Below the pieces are notes generated by a model, which saw only the letters and a program-made list of their open reading frames with translations, was not told the origin of the DNA and made no database searches. The translations under genes and the position numbers were made by a program. DNA of 64,000 nucleotides from Streptomyces sp. ISL-10 (lineage in GTDB: Bacteria; Actinomycetota; Actinomycetes; Streptomycetales; Streptomycetaceae). Of the stretch, positions 63,671-64,000 are shown in pieces. Position 1 is the stretch's first letter. The number at the start of each line of letters is the position of its first letter. The DNA lies in NCBI RefSeq assembly GCF_018614575.1, contig NZ_JAGGOJ010000005.1, positions 62,001 to 126,000 of the forward strand, in the 5' to 3' direction.

Positions 63671-64000
63671 GTGACCAATACAGTGAAGGAAAGTTTCAAC
63701 AGTGCGAGGCCGCCCTCCCCCACCGCGCCCGGCGCCCGGGAGGTCCCGCCGCCCGCCGCACTCGCGGCGAAGGTGCGCACACTCTCGCCGTCCATGACCC
63801 GCTCCATGCAGCGGGTCGCCGAAGCCGTCGCCGACGATCCGGCCGGCTGCGCCGCCCTCACGGTCACCGGACTCGCCGAGCTCACGGGCACGAGCGAGGC
63901 GACCGTGGTCCGCACCGCCCGCCTCCTCGGTTATCCGGGCTACCGCGACCTGCGCCTGGCGCTCGCCGGTCTCGCCGCCCACCAGGAATCCGGCCGCGCG
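63671..64000 (+). CDS. MurR/RpiR-family regulator, N-terminal part (partial)
   Basis: The GTG at 63671 opens 110 codons that run off the right edge. After a Pro/Ala-rich head it shows the RpiR HTH_6 domain: VRTLSPSMTRSMQRVAEAVA, LTVTGLAELTGTSEATVVRT and ARLLGYPGYRDLRLALA. Family members add a C-terminal SIS sugar-phosphate domain, which would lie outside the window. It likely senses a sugar phosphate, probably amino-sugar related. Confidence 0.88.
   Translation, partial: MTNTVKESFNSARPPSPTAPGAREVPPPAALAAKVRTLSPSMTRSMQRVAEAVADDPAGCAALTVTGLAELTGTSEATVVRTARLLGYPGYRDLRLALAGLAAHQESGRA
63684..63698. promoter_or_regulatory. Possible RpiR operator at its own start
   Basis: TGAAGGAAAGTTTCA has TGAA/TTCA arms with additional A/T symmetry, inside an unusually AT-rich stretch (63640-63700). 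CTTTC at 63662-63666 and GAAAG nearby add overlapping dyads. It overlaps codons 5-9 of the gene, which suggests autoregulation if real. Confidence 0.4.

Overview
The window is a stretch of very GC-rich actinobacterial chromosome, almost certainly Streptomyces. Supporting signs are dense gene packing, GTGA/ATGA overlaps, GTG starts, the futalosine menaquinone genes mqnB and mqnD, an XRE/DUF397 pair of the WhiJ/BldB type, an orphan conservon G protein, DUF2530, DUF3027 and DUF2771 genes, and actinobacterial XPB and HelD helicases. All family assignments come from reading translated protein by eye; no database search was possible. I found no rRNA, tRNA, CRISPR array, insertion sequence or prophage.

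Layout. 1-4.4 kb: minus-strand acyl-CoA catabolic operon (TIGR03084-like protein, AtuA-family protein, carboxyltransferase, and the probable first codons of a biotin carboxylase). 4.5-6.5 kb: divergent EamA exporter and LysR regulator. 6.7-9.6 kb: large FAD/Fe-S dehydrogenase. 9.8-11.7 kb: orphan CvnD-like G protein lacking the P-loop lysine, then serC with a strong terminator. 11.7-17.6 kb: a Uma2 remnant, a cupin protein, a drug-type ABC exporter with a divergent TetR regulator across a clear palindromic operator, a secreted membrane-anchored protein, and a methyltransferase/TetR pair across two palindromes. 17.6-25.2 kb: SGNH hydrolase, thioesterase, secreted protein, CMD-family protein/MarR pair, a Uma2 remnant, an aldo/keto reductase with a MerR-type promoter, a 2'-5' RNA ligase, a MarR-MFS operon and an orphan RHH protein. 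25.2-30.5 kb: purine permease, DUF2530 protein, CtpE-like P-type ATPase, VOC protein.

30.8-34.4 kb is an accessory, partly decayed stretch: a frameshifted lipoprotein, a maltokinase-cap fragment, a WhiJ/AbaA-type triad (HATPase, XRE-DUF5753, DUF397) and a broken SMI1/KNR4 gene. 34.5-45.5 kb: a 1,047-aa Hsp90/sacsin-type ATPase, repeat-filled intergenic DNA, DUF3027, MFS, DUF2771 lipoprotein, mqnB-mqnD, a cold-shock protein and a HAD phosphatase. 46-50 kb: an iron-siderophore ABC uptake operon behind an IdeR/DmdR-like iron box; its binding-protein gene is frameshifted. 50-58.6 kb: a membrane protein, a helicase-associated WYL protein, XPB helicase, a small protein and HelD. 59-62.2 kb: cutC and a copA copper ATPase behind a near-consensus promoter and a CsoR-like palindrome. 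62.3-64 kb: HD-domain protein, a DUF4031 pair, and the start of an RpiR regulator.

The structure least explained by genes is a set of short tandem duplications at gene ends. At four loci (about 15.0, 43.9, 53.9 and 55.9 kb) arrays of 28-35 bp (79 bp at the last) begin in the final codons and stop codon of a gene and repeat that tail just downstream. At a fifth locus (3.5 kb) a 60-bp unit is duplicated in frame at a gene start. A separate interspersed repeat family, with a TTGAGGACA core, fills intergenic gaps at about 22.8, 38 and 41.5 kb.
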